Part shown: positions 46,988 through 56,986 of the stretch, piece after piece | How positions within the stretch are numbered: position 1 is the first letter of the stretch | Layout: each line of letters begins with the position of its first letter | Origin: Cycas panzhihuaensis | Lineage: Eukaryota > Cycadophyta | Length of the DNA stretch: 64,000 bases | Direction of reading: 5' to 3' | Assembly (NCBI GenBank): GCA_023213395.1 | Contig: CM041465.1 | Location: forward strand, 165,981,741 to 166,045,740 | Notes under the pieces: generated by a model | Told to the model about the DNA's origin: nothing | What the model saw: only the letters and a program-made list of their open reading frames with translations | Databases searched by the model: none | Program-made: the position numbers and the translations under genes

Positions 46988-48034
46988 AATTGCAGTCTAT
47001 ATCAAACATTTGACTCAAATGTTCATGGAGTTGTTCACATGGCTAATAAATCATAACAACCTATTGAAGGAATTAGTAACATTATCCACACTTGTTTCTT
47101 GTGGACTTGATCTGAGTGTAACTGCAAACAATTAGACTCTTAAGGTCATTCTCCCTTCAACTAATCAATTTTTTTTACTAGACATCTCTCTGGCAAACTC
47201 TTTCAACTGAATGGCTCTCCATCTTCTGAAGCCCATTGTGCCTAAAGCCCTTGTGCCGATGAAGAATTTGCATTTAATTCCATCTTGACCCATCCAACGT
47301 TGTCACCAGAAGCTCTTTGGCATGCTTGTATAGGCCATGTTCACATTGATAGACTTAGAGATCTTTCTAACACTCTTCAAAACCTTCCAAAGTTTTCCTC
47401 TAAGCCCTTTAAATATGAAGCTTATATCATTGTCAAATCTCATCGACAACCCTTTCCTAAAAGTTAGTGGAAATCGAGCCATCCATTACAATTGGTACAC
47501 TCTGATTTGTGCGGGCCAATGCCCATTCCTTCACTGAAGGACAAGCTATATTACATCTCTTTCATTGATGATTTTACTAGAAAAGTATGGGTAGCTTTTC
47601 TACATAAGAAAGATGAAGCATTCTGTATATTCAAGGAATTCAAAGCCCTCACTAAAAAAGAGTCAAGTTATCAACTCAAATGTCTTCAAACTGATAATGG
47701 TAATGGATATACCTCATATGAGTTTGAAAGCTACCTTCGAGACAATGGCATCAAGCATCAAACAATAGTAGCAGGTACCCCACAGCAAAATGGAGTTTCT
47801 AAGCGCATGAACAGGACAATCATGAGCATGGCTCATACTATGCTAATATATAAAAATGTACCTGTCTATCTATGGGCTAAAGCAATCTGGACAGCTGTTT
47901 ATTGTATCAATGCTGTTAGCCCATCAAAGGAAGTACAATCACCTAATGAAAAGTGGTCAGGACAAGTCCCCATTGTTCACTACTTTAGAATTTTTGGCTC
48001 TACATGCTATGCTCATATTCTGGATGCAAATTGA
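46988..48034 (+). pseudogene. Copia protease end and integrase, catalytic Glu replaced
   Basis: The GAG-pre-integrase region (47285-47467) has ALWHACIGHVHIDRL and a degraded second half of the zinc-binding site. The core at 47492-48034 has VHSDLCGPMP (first Asp), LQTDNGNGYTS (second Asp) and TPQQNGVSKRMNRTI, where the family has NGV(A/S)ER.NRT: the catalytic Glu is Lys. FGSTCYAHI near the end is the conserved C-terminal block. Frameshifts before 47285. Confidence 0.87.
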
Positions 48035-50247
48035 AATAAACTCTAGCCAAGGGCACTTAAAGGCATCTTTGTTGGATACCCTATGGATAAGAAAGGATAT
48101 AAGGTCTTCATACCTTTACAACGAAAAATCATCGTTACCAGAGATGTCATTTTTGTGGAGATAGAGGATCGGTTACTTAAATTAGACTCTATAGTACCCT
48201 CATACCGCTACAATAAAGTTATCAAGTATGATGTCCAAATTCCAAAATTTGGAGGGGGAGACAGACATAAATTACTCCAAATATTGGAAGCTGACAATAG
48301 AGCTTTGGAGGATACAAGTTGTGACTCTGAACAAATGAGTGCACATCCAGCACTATCTTTTGAAGATAACAGAGTTGACAAAGGCAAAGCCATTATAGAA
48401 GAACCATCCTCTCCACCTTCAGTTGACAAAGGCAAAATAGTGGTAGAAGGACCATCTTCCTTAGGCACATCAACATCCTCCTCACAAAATAATCATTTTA
48501 ATGAACATGATGAAAACCAAGAAGTTGGGGAAATGAGGATATCATTCCCAACTCGAGGATCTCAAGAAGCCTGCCAGCTCAATAAGGACATACGACCAGA
48601 TGAGGTGGGCAAAACTAGCACTCGAAGTGCCCATAGAGCAAGGATACAAGAATCATTATATACTGAGCTTGAACCAGTAGAATTGCACCTTATTCTTAAT
48701 GAAGAACCCTTAATGTACCAAGAAGCTGTAAAGCATACAGCTTGGAGAAACGTCATAAACAAAAAGTACCAATCTCTTATGAAGAACAGTATATGGGAGC
48801 TCGTTGATCTACCACTTGGCAAAAAGGTAGTTCAAAATAAATGGGTGTTCAAAAACAAATATAGATAAGACGACACCTTTGAAAAACATAAGGCGATGTT
48901 AGTAGCTAAAGGATTTACACAAACAGAAGGCATCGACTATACTGAAGTCTTTGCACCTACAACCAAGTGGCCTACAATTAGAACTCTTGTGGCCTTGGCT
49001 GCTCAATAGGGGTGGAAAATCCACCAACTCGATATTAAGACCACGTTTCTCAATGGAGATCTTGAAGAAGAAATTTACATGGCTCAACCAGAAGGATATG
49101 AGATCGAAGGTCAAGAGCATAAGGTTTGTAGGCTCAGAAAGTCCTTGTATGGCCTTAAACAAGCCCCTTATGCTTAGTTTGCCAAGTTGTCTGAAAGGAT
49201 GAGGTAACTTGGATACGAGGTTTGTGACTATCAAGATATTGATACAACGTTGTTCATCAAGCACCATAAGGATAAAGTCACTTATCTCATAATCTTTGTG
49301 GATGACATGCTAGTAATGGGTAATAGTGAACAGGTAATAAGCCAGCTGAAAAAGGACCTTGGCAAAATGTTTAAATTGTCTGACCTTGGTTTGATGAAAT
49401 ATTACTTGGGAATTGAAGTAACACAAAAGAACGAAAATTTTTTCCTCTCCCAAGAAAAATACATCAATGATCTTCTAACCAAGTTTCAGTTAGAAGATGC
49501 TTGACTAGTGATGTTACCTATGGATCATAACACCAAACTCTCAGTTGAAGGTGACATTAGGGAGGTAGATGCAACACTCTATAGGAAACTTATAGGTAGT
49601 CTCATCTACACTACTAATATAAGGCCAGATATTATATACTTTGTTGGTATTCTTGCTTGTTACATGACAAATTCTAAGCAGAATCATTGGTAGGCAGCAG
49701 TGCGAGTGTTGAGATAACTTAAGACGACCAACAAATATGGTCTGTTGTATGAATCTAATTCAGACTTTAAGCTTTTTGCATACACAGACTCAGACTTTGC
49801 AGGAGATAAAGATACAGGAAGATCTACGTCTGGGTATGTAACGTTTCTTGAACAAAGACCAACATCATGGAGATCCGCATTTGTAAGATAGTTGCAAATT
49901 CAACTGCCAAAGCTGAATACATTGCTGCTTCTGAGACCAGTAAAGAGGTGATATGGCTAAGAAAATTATTGGAAACATTAAATATCACCCAAACAAGTCC
50001 TATGAGTCTTTATGTGGATAATCAATCAGTAATCTACATAGCAAAAAATCATGTATTTCATGATTGTACCAAACACATAAGTACGAAAGTCCACAAGATT
50101 AGGGAACTTATTCATGACGGCACAATTTAATTAGATTACTATCCCACAGTAGATCAAGTGGCTCATATCTTCACCAAACCACTGCAAAGGGTGAAGTTTG
50201 AACAGTTCCAAAGGCAGCTCAGCCTTAGGGCCTCCATCTTCGATTGA
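48035..50247 (+). pseudogene. Copia reverse transcriptase and RNase H, broken
   Basis: 48083-48868 carries the linker and the start of RT (WRNVINKKYQSLMKNSIWEL, NKWVFKNKYR). After a stop, [30 protein letters not shown] and SLYGLKQAP follow (48900-49170). 49250-49504 has IIFVDDMLVMGNS (FVDD active site intact) and YYLGIEV. 49508-49693 has YRKLIGSLIYTT. RNase H covers about 49780-50130: YTDSDFAGD, STAKAEYIAASE, LYVDNQSVI and the end IFTKPLQR. Six or more stops; stop at 50245. Better preserved than the older elements. Confidence 0.9.
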
Positions 50248-50693
50248 TCAAAGAAGATGGCAACAGGATCATCATACTCTATTTTCTTTGTGAAAACCCC
50301 TTATGGGCGTGGAAGAATAAGAGTAAGTCTCTGCTCTATCCTCTTTGTGAAAACCCCATGTGGGCACGAAAGGATAAGGGTTGTACTTGTTTTAGAAAAT
50401 CAGAACCTGTGAAAACCTAAAAGGGCATAGGGGATGAACCAATATTATATGGAGACATAGCAGATTAAGCTACACATTTAAGCTACTTGGCTATTAGGCT
50501 ACATCAAAGAGGCACCTTAGCCATTTTGATTTATAAAAGGGGCTATAGATCTTAGAAAGTTCGTGGGTTTTTATTCTCCATGAGGGTTTTCCCACAAAAG
50601 TGTCATTTAGAATTTCAATGTAATAATAAGGCTCAAATGAAGACCTCATAGAATAGATTTTCTAAAAATGACCTTCCACCATTAAGGGGGGAA
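50248..50693 (+). other. 3' untranslated region of the Copia element, with short direct repeats and purine tract
   Basis: Two near-identical 44-base copies (50279-50322 and 50336-50380: ctttgtgaaaaccccNtNtgggc...gaNaata/gataag) and a shorter third one (50408-50430, tgtgaaaacctaaaagggca). The polypurine tract aaggggggaa is at 50684-50693. Confidence 0.75.
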
Positions 50694-51005
50694 TAAAAGA
50701 GGTTAATGTATCAAGGTTATTTGTGTAGATTAATTATGTGACCTTAGGATATATTATTAGCATTAGTCTCTTAATGAAATGTACTTTATATGCATTTAGA
50801 TGTAATTTCGGGTTCATGTCATTAGGCGGGAAAATCCTAACCCTAATGCTCACCCTGAATAATAAAAGGTGAAATCTCAAGGAGGGAGTCATTATTCATT
50901 CTCACCTCCAAGCTTGCTCTCATATCTTATTTCATCTTCTTTTTCATTCTCCATTGTCATTGTATACATGTGAGTGATTTATCTCCTAGATCCATCCTTC
51001 CTTCA
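50694..51005 (+). repeat. 3' LTR of the Copia element
   Basis: TAAAAGAGGTTAATG (TG end changed to TA) to CCTTCCTTCA, 312 bases, matching 43412-43723. Target duplication gaggt follows. Confidence 0.93.
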
Positions 51006-52420
51006 GAGGTTTTATGGGAGACCTTAAATTTCTCTCAAAGTTCATCCATTTCCTTATTACAGAAGAGGGTTTCGTTGTCCATGATCAAGGCGTTAGGGAC
51101 CCCAAATTAGCAAATAATATGCTAGTAGATGAAGGTGGCTATCATCTTGCCAAGAGTAGAGGACAAGGGGACCACTTTGGCCCATTTAGTGAAGTATTAT
51201 GTCGCGGTCAAGATGAATTTATACTGTGATGAAGAAGGTAGAGTTATGGCCCCAATGAGGTCTAATCCCCATTAGGAGAAAGGCCATGGGGATATGACAG
51301 GGTGCAAGGCCTCATAAAGCAAATGGATGACGTTGGCATGCTCTTGAAACCAATGACATTGCAAGAAATAGGCATGGGCATCCTTAAAGAGGGACAACCA
51401 ATAATACCCCATGCAAAGGATTCTTTGGGCTATGGATTGAGCCCTAAAATGCCCCCCACAAATGTCGTTATGGCATTCACAAAGTATTTGTCCCACCTCA
51501 TTGGGTTTGATATAGCGGAGAAGGATCCCATTGAAGGATCTCTTATACAATACCTCTCCCATGAGGAAATACTACCTGGCAGTAGCCCTAATGTGTGACC
51601 TAACCTTATCGCTCGCATCAGGATGATAATGCTGATTAGTGAGGTATCGCACAATGTCCCCATACACTTGCTATTGGCCAATGAATGGGGATACAAATCT
51701 TGAATGGCTAAAATGAGCTCATCGGGTAAGAAATCGTCGACTGGAGGATTAGAAAGATTCAGGATAGAGGTGTCAGCTAGTAGTTCGACAACCACCATCC
51801 CCTTCTTTGATTTCCTATTAACGATTTGGAGATCAAATTCTTGGAGGAGGATGGACCACTTGCCAGTCCTACCTGTTAGGTTAGATTAGGTTAGCAAGTA
51901 CCTCAAGGGATCAGACTAAATAATCACCTGAGTAGTGTTTCCAAGCAAGTAGTGCCTGAACTTCTTGGTAGCATATACCAAGGAGAGGCATTCCTTCTTG
52001 GTAGGAGAGTAATTATGCTCAGTGGCAACAAGGGTACGACCGATAAAATAAATAGCCCTTTCAGTTCCCGAGTTATCCTCTTGGGCTAGCATGGTGCCTA
52101 AGGATTCTTCGGTAGCCAAGATGTATAGGATGAAGGGCCTATCAAAGAGAGGAAGCACCAAAGTTAGGGTGGAAACGAGAGCTATCTTGAGCTCCTTGAA
52201 GACTTACTAGGCCTTTAGAGACCAAACAAATGGGGCCCCTTTCTTCAACAGGTTGGTAAGAGGCTTTGCGTTTATGGCAAAGTTTGCTAAGAAATGCCTA
52301 AGGAAACCTAATCTACTAAGGAATGACTTAATTTATTGTTGGGTCCTAGGAGAGGCATGTCAAGGATAGCCTTGACTTTGTCGGGATCAATTTGGATACC
52401 TTGTTTTGAAACAAAGAATC
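51006..52420 (-). pseudogene. Tat-2 integrase N-terminal part, RNase H and RT end
   Basis: Continuation of Tat-2 pol. About 51110-51020: ALIMDNETLFCNKEMDEL, second integrase Asp present. 51562-51272: GEVLYKRSFNGILLRYI and CECHNDICGGHF, the zinc-binding region with H/C residues. 52161-51916: EESLGTMLAQEDNSGTERA, HNYSPTKKECLSLVYATKK, RNase H. 52420-52330: KQGIQID-like RT end. Frames shift several times. Interrupted by Copia at 51005/51006 and by Tat-3 at 52421. Confidence 0.85.
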
Positions 52421-55053
52421 TGGATGCACATCTACGGGATAATCATTATGCTCGGTAGGAGTAATGGTAGTCAACGATGATATTGAAGGTGTGGGCGAAA
52501 ACCTACAAGTAAAGAAAGTACCACACAGGGTGCCCCATGCACCAGAGCGTGAGTTCGAGACCTGTGAATGGCACCCAACTACCTTAAAGTAGCCCTCAAT
52601 CCAGAAGAGATAATGCATATAGGGGGTAGCCTAGATGGACTCGAGAGGAAGGTCCTCCCACCCTTAGATGGCTGGAAGGGAAGAGGAGGAATCCTCAAAG
52701 AGTTTCCCTATGATGAAGGGAAATAGGGGTAAATGGAGTAGGTGAAAGTCTACGCTGTGAGTGGGTCTCCCTTGGCTATTTGGTCAATGTAAATAGGACC
52801 AAGGGAGAGAGGGAATCACATAGACTGAGTTTTCCTTTAACAACTAAAGGGGCATAAAGGAAAAAGACCAAGTGGTACATGTACAAGCAAGTAATACAAA
52901 ACGGAATACACCTAAAGGGGTATGTTTGGATTGGTAGGAAGAGGAAGAAGATAAGAGGGGGTTCCTACGATGTCCTTTTCCTATATATGAATCAAGCATA
53001 TGATATATAAATATAAACAATCACTCTCATTTAATCTTTTACTTTCATGTGGTCTATTTAGCTAGAACATAGATTTGAATAAAAGCAAAAAAGGGGAAAT
53101 GGGGGATAAAGAGATAGATGTGTGTACCCGGGAGGTGTAGCGGCCGATGGGAGACCTCACCCACACGCGACGCACGTCCTCACACTAACCGATGGATGTG
53201 TGGCCAAGATCAATATGAAGGACGGGGGCTTCCTTACCTTCCCCTTGTGAAAAGAAAAAACAGAATGAAAGGAAGCGAATAGAATGAAAGAAAGGAAAAG
53301 AGGACGAAACGTACCCAGATTTGGAAGCCTTTTCCTTTCATGCAAAACTGCTCCAACTTGCACATATAAGAACTTATCCCTTCCGAAAAGGGGCTACAAA
53401 GATATGTATATATATATATATGCAAGTGTATGTGATTTATATATCAAATTGTTATGTCAAGTTAGGAAAATAACTGCTGTAATTAACTTCAAATCCTCCC
53501 TCAAGCAAACATATACAGCAAGCAAGACAGAGTGAAGGAAAGCCTTAGGATGGCTAAACCTTCCTCTAGGTTCTCCACACGACCTTTTAGCACAACAAGA
53601 TGAGGGTAAATGATAACTTATGACAGCCAAAAATATGAGGATAAATGTAACAAAGCGTTGGAGAGATGTCAAGGTATGGAGTTGCTATGAGCAGCAAACC
53701 AGTGTACAAACCCTTACATAAACTTTCAAGAGATACCAAGTAATATTAGGGACATGACGAGGGTCCAAATGGGAGGCGTGCAAGCCTGGAATCAGTGCAG
53801 TAAAGGGGGATGCAAATGCTGATAATTGAGTGTAGGCCTAAGGCTCACCTACTCCTAATTATCCCAAGAGAAGCATGGGAGTAAGAGAAGAAAGGTAGGA
53901 AGGGGAATGCCCTTGGAGAGTAGGACTAAGTGGGGGGTTGTCCCTATCTTACTCTCTTCACCCAACCTTTGTGGATCTTCTCCTACTACTTCCTTAAGGA
54001 AAACTAGCGGAGGAAAGGTGAAAACCCAGGAATAACAGGCCAAACTCAATAGAAACAGTGTTTGCTATAGTCAATCATGAAGGAAGTAAGAAAACAAACA
54101 AGGAAATGAGTCTAACATAAAAATAACATACTATAAATCCTGAAAAAAGGGTTTAGAGGACCTGCTAGGCTGAATATAGGGCAGGTTTGCCCTTGCAACT
54201 AGTGGAGAGGAGGGTTCCTACAAGGCTTTGCCAGGGATATCCCAAGAGGCGGCTAAAAGAGACACTTGTTGGGGCGAGTTGGAAGAGAACCACGCCTGAA
54301 CTTGCTTGAGAACGTCTGAAGAGAAGCTTTCCACCACAAAGAAAGACTACTGCAGGTGGATCCTGGGTTGGAGTTGCATCAAATGTAGGCTTACAGACGT
54401 ACATGTGAGAGGAAGAGAGGAAGAGCAGGAGTTGCAATAGGAAATAGTTGTGTTGAAGAGCCAAAAATTATCCCAGGGAGGTAAAATAATGAGGGTTTTG
54501 AGATTTATACCTATCCCAACCCTAAGCAAGCAAATAAGGTGTGAATAGGGCTGAGTTAGATGCGAGGACACGTGGCGATCCCATGGGAAAAGCGAGAATT
54601 ACCATGGCAATTTTAAAAATAACTTACAACAGTCGCACCGTGGTAAACTTTGCGGTATCGTGGTAAACTTCGCAGTACCGCTAAGTTTACAGTAGTGTGA
54701 GACCAAAAAGCCAGAATGGCAATGATCTGGGTTCCAGGAGCCTTAAGAAGTGATGTGGCAGGCCTAATAGGGGCTGGACCTCCTATCTAGGTGGCTAGGA
54801 TAGTCCAGAGGGCATGGGGGATGCCTACCTTGCGGAAGGTAGGTCCCACTAGGTCGTCATAGGCTCATAATACGATAGGAAGCATGAACATGCAACAAAT
54901 ACAAAGTGATCATACAAATGAAGCAATCAGTCATGCAATGAGGCAACACTTCTGTCAACCTTTCCAATGAATTAATAGAGGTGAAAAGGAAGAAGCATAC
55001 CTAAGCTTACCTGAGTCAACCTATCCGTATCCATTCCCAGTAGCCCGGAAACA
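52421..55053 (-). repeat. 3' LTR of Tat-3
   Basis: 2633 bases, from TGGATGCACATCTACGGG (complement of the LTR end) to CCAGTAGCCCGGAAACA (complement of the LTR start). It is shorter than the Tat-1 and Tat-2 LTRs by 350-500 bases. Palindromic module at 54632-54700. Confidence 0.9.
54632..54700 (-). repeat. Palindromic module in Tat-3 LTR
   Basis: gtcgcaccgtggtaaactttgcggtatcgtggtaaacttcgcagtaccgctaagtttacagtag: two direct GTGGTAAACTT(T/C)GC units and an inverted AAGTTTAC unit around CGGTAT/GTACCG cores. It is the most regular LTR copy of this module. Confidence 0.65.
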
Positions 55054-55479
55054 ATGCCCCTTTGATAGCAGAGCCTCACTGCTCGGAAGCATGGTGTGAT
55101 GGCGAATGCTGGCAACAAAACTATCAGTAGCACATGTGTATGTATATATATAAATCATGAACATAACAAGAGTCAAGGGTGCCTGCAAGTGTCATGGAAG
55201 AATGTGTGGATACGAGGACAGGGGTGGAGACAACATAGGGGCTACCTATATGCCACCCGGGAATTGAATGGAAGCTAAGAAGGATGAGGGGACTGCCCCC
55301 ATCGTAAAAGTGCGAAGAGGAGTGCATGATAATGTCAAATAAAAGAAGTAAATGAGCAAACCTAGTAGTCACCATAGTTTAACCTCATTAGCAGCTAGCT
55401 TTCAGAGGTACGAACGGGTCATAAGGTGATCTATATGACGGCCTGAGATTTGGGTGACAGAGTGACCGGGCAAATCTCA

Positions 55480-56360
55480 GGGGCGATCAACAAGAGGAGG
55501 GAGGCAGCGCTCAAGGATGAGGCAAACGAGGTTGTCCGCCTCAGCGTTGAGGGCCCAAGGAATGTGTCGGATGTTGACAGACTAAAAATTAGCTAGCAAG
55601 GAACTGGCGATCAAAATGAGATCTCTCAAGTGAGGGCATCACACCTGGTAAACCTGGGTGAGATGGGACACCACCACCTGGGAGTCGCAAAGAAGAACAA
55701 TAGATCCATGATAGAAACAGAGTGCATAAGTGAGGGCCTCAATAACAGTCGTGTACTCAGCTTCGTTATTGGTGGCCTTGGGGAGGAAGATTCTGGAACA
55801 CAGGAAGTCATATTCTAAGGGTCACAAGAATCCATGCAACGGACAAAGGTCTGTGGTTACCGCAGCCTTCCGCTTACTCCAGAAAGATGAAGAGAGACAT
55901 AGATGATGAAAGGAAATGTCTCAGTGGAGAAAATATGCAATAATGTAAGAGTTAAAGAAAAAAGAGGCTTGTATGGCAAGCAATAAATAGCCATAAAGGG
56001 TAGGAGGACCTAGCAATGAGGCTACCCAGGGACAAGAGTAGGCTACCCAACTACTGGCTAAGAGCTGGCGGCAAAAGGGCACCCTAGGATGCCAAAGGTT
56101 ACTTTGGAAAGCAAAGAATAACTCTGGATGGGGGGAGCATTCCCTTTGGAGACCCTAGGGGCAGGAATAGGTTGCAGAAATAGGTTCAGGACGGCGAACC
56201 AAGCCAAATAAGTATAAACTTGAGCATGCACGGGAGTGGCACGTAAAACGAGGTAGAAGGGCCCTACGAAAATGTGTCGGTGAGGTGCCATTAATGCATC
56301 TGAAAGAAAGAGTGAAACGAAGGCTATGGGAGTGCAACGGAAGACAAGGCCAAAAGGCAA
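55480..56360 (-). pseudogene. Tat-3 archaeal-type RNase H and upstream sense segment
   Basis: The aRNH core is at about 55910-55560. FLPKATNNEAEYTTVIEAL (Glu) and LLCDSQVVVSHLTQVYQV (second Asp) are kept in a frame overlapping 55811-55626. The first Asp block (TDSGS) is disturbed by an indel and a stop near 55880. Upstream, 56360-56058 encodes a 100-codon piece with FYLVLRATPVHAQVYTYLAW, similar to the piece at 23011-23268 in Tat-1 (FFLVLRATSMYTHVYTHLAH), which suggests a conserved N-terminal extension or separate small frame. Confidence 0.8.
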
Positions 56361-56437
56361 AGGTGGTCAGGGGTAAGGAATGATCCAAAGGGCTGTCACA
56401 AGAGTGAAAATGGAGACAGTGCCCGTCGGAGCCCCCG

Positions 56438-56448
56438 CCTATATAAGG
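56438..56448 (+). promoter_or_regulatory. TATA box of Tat-3 antisense gene
   Basis: CCTATATAAGG, identical to the Tat-1 copy on the opposite strand, followed by gaaaattgatgaaaatgggattcattttcat. Confidence 0.7.
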
Positions 56449-56875
56449 AAAATTGATGAAAATGGGATTCATTTTCATGGGCTCTCGAACGAATCCAGAG
56501 TCATTTCCTTACGCAGCGAAGCGCTACACAACTTCAGAGGCACACGGAGGGAGATCGGATCGTCAGATTGGAGCTGGAGGATAGTCATTTAGATCGCAGA
56601 GACGAGATGGAGAGCGCTCAGCCAGATCCAGTGAGTGGATCTCTGAAACCATAACCCATCTGATGCTTTAAAATTTATTGCTTTTTATGTTTTTTATGTA
56701 GGTTTTTAGGCCTCATATGGGCAGAAAAAAGGCCTCCCAAAGTCTAAATTGGACCCAGAGAGGGGTAGGACCGAGGCATTAGGCAACCCTAGTCCTAGTG
56801 GGCCCAGCTGTGGCCCAGAGGAAGAAATTTTTTTTTTTTTGGACAGAAAACAACCCCTTTTGGGGGGGTGCCGTT

Positions 56876-56986
56876 CGCACCGTGGTAAAGATCGCGGTGT
56901 CACGATCTTTACCGCAGGGCCCCGATCGCCGTGGGACCTAGGCCAAACTATGTGGTACCATGAAGTTTGGTGCGGTGCAAAGGCAT
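56876..56986. repeat. Palindromic modules in intron 1 of Tat-3 antisense gene
   Basis: GGTAAAGATCG (56884-56894) and CGATCTTTACC (56903-56913) form a perfect 11-base inverted repeat around an 8-base loop (CGGTGTCA). A second one, ccaaactatgtggtaccatgaagtttgg, follows at 56942-56970. Conserved in position with Tat-1 and Tat-2. Confidence 0.75.

Larger units (their letters stand above)
43412..51005 (+). mobile_element. Complete Ty1/Copia element inserted in Tat-2 integrase
   Basis: 7594 bases with two 312-base LTRs that differ at about 15 positions by hand count (about 5%), a Met-type priming site, a long leader, gag with a zinc knuckle, integrase before RT-RNase H (the Copia order), and a polypurine tract. 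Flanks are gaggt at 43407-43411 and at 51006-51010. It is a relatively young layer; still, all coding domains have stops. Confidence 0.95.
34732..52420 (-). mobile_element. Tat-2: Tat-group Ty3/Gypsy element, interrupted
   Basis: A minus-strand relative of Tat-1. From left to right it shows 3' LTR (34732-37883), purine tract, archaeal-type RNase H, an antisense gene (plus strand), integrase, RNase H and the end of RT. A Copia element splits integrase at 43412-51005. At 52421 RT is interrupted by Tat-3 right inside the conserved KQGIQ.DP..GF region, so its RT start, protease, gag and 5' LTR should lie beyond the window. The left flank gagat (34727-34731) is the expected target duplication; its partner is outside. 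Confidence 0.88.

Noticed and set aside
53400-53422. TATATATATATATG run as a promoter in Tat-3 LTR
   Set aside because: Simple repeat not present at the same place in other LTRs; it lies far from the expected LTR promoter position.
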